A stretch of DNA of 5,556 bases from Desulfobacterales bacterium (lineage in GTDB: Bacteria > Desulfobacterota > Desulfobulbia > Desulfobulbales > BM004), in assembly GCA_012974315.1 (NCBI GenBank), contig JAAXQI010000027.1:1-5556 (forward strand). The letters are read 5' to 3'. Shown here in pieces: positions 5,449-5,556 of the stretch (the first letter of the stretch is position 1; each line of letters starts with the position of its first letter). Position numbers and translations under genes: made by a program. Under the pieces are notes generated by a model that did not search any database, was not told the DNA's origin, and saw only the letters and a list, made by a program, of their open reading frames with translations.

Positions 5449-5556
5449 GTGCCACAATGTGTTAGGGATGGTGATTTAAGAACAGTGTAGATAACTTGCC
5501 AACAGTGTGCCACGAACGCACCAAAGGGTTTTATACTCCAAAGTGCGGTGCTGCAC
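5449..5556. other. Right-edge region without recognised gene
   Basis: No supported gene is present. The segment has two AACAGTGT copies 20 bases apart (5481-5488 and 5501-5508) and two GTGCCAC copies (5449-5455 and 5507-5513). One minus-strand frame is open from the edge for 26 codons to TAA at 5476-5478 (it begins VQHRTLEYKTLWCVRG). That is too short to call; it could be the tail of a gene beyond the window. Confidence 0.4.

Noticed and set aside
5476..5556. Minus-strand frame open from the right edge for 26 codons
   Set aside because: An open stretch of this length is expected often by chance and I recognise no family; it is kept only as a note.
5342..5556. Known riboswitch, tRNA or integron attC site
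   Set aside because: I looked for conserved cores (T-box, purine, TPP, GEMM, fluoride, and an attC-type GTTRRRY) and found no match.

Overview
The window looks like a chromosomal contig end from a Gram-negative bacterium. The best guess is a member of the Desulfobacterota (former Deltaproteobacteria). Two things point there: the PAS plus LuxR-type HTH regulator, whose C-terminal half has a layout I associate with that group, and an outer-membrane-type lipocalin lipoprotein, which indicates a diderm envelope. This placement is recall and inference, not a database result. The first 19 bases are not genomic: they are an exact Nextera/Tn5 mosaic-end adapter, so the first gene is cut by a sequencing artefact.

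Layout. Positions 20-819 (+) hold the C-terminal part of a DUF523-DUF1722 (YbgA-like) protein. It is followed after 16 bases by an atypical SDR with a DUF2867 tail (YbjT-like, 836-2275). These two converge, with an 8-base gap, on a compact three-gene minus-strand operon read from 3466 down to 2284: a lipocalin (Blc-like), a small FMN-binding split-barrel protein of the pyridoxamine 5'-phosphate oxidase family, and a 71-residue protein of unknown function. Upstream of that operon lies a small gene of 58 codons (3556-3732, minus) with a strong Shine-Dalgarno site and a terminator. That terminator overlaps a good promoter candidate for the lipocalin operon. Divergent from the small gene is a soluble PAS-LuxR regulator (3881-4732, +). 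The space between the pair carries a striking three-half-site operator-like repeat. The right part has a four-helix membrane protein (4893-5258, minus), preceded by a strong terminator hairpin and a possible attenuator leader. The last roughly 200 bases hold no recognised gene.

How the genes may work together. YbgA-like, YbjT-like and Blc-like genes recur together in proteobacterial light or photo-oxidative-stress gene sets, usually with a DNA photolyase (ybgA and phrB are adjacent in E. coli). The left 3.5 kb may be such a module, with the photolyase just outside the window. The PAS-LuxR regulator and the 58-codon gene look like a separate regulator-target pair. No mobile element, CRISPR array, rRNA or tRNA was seen.
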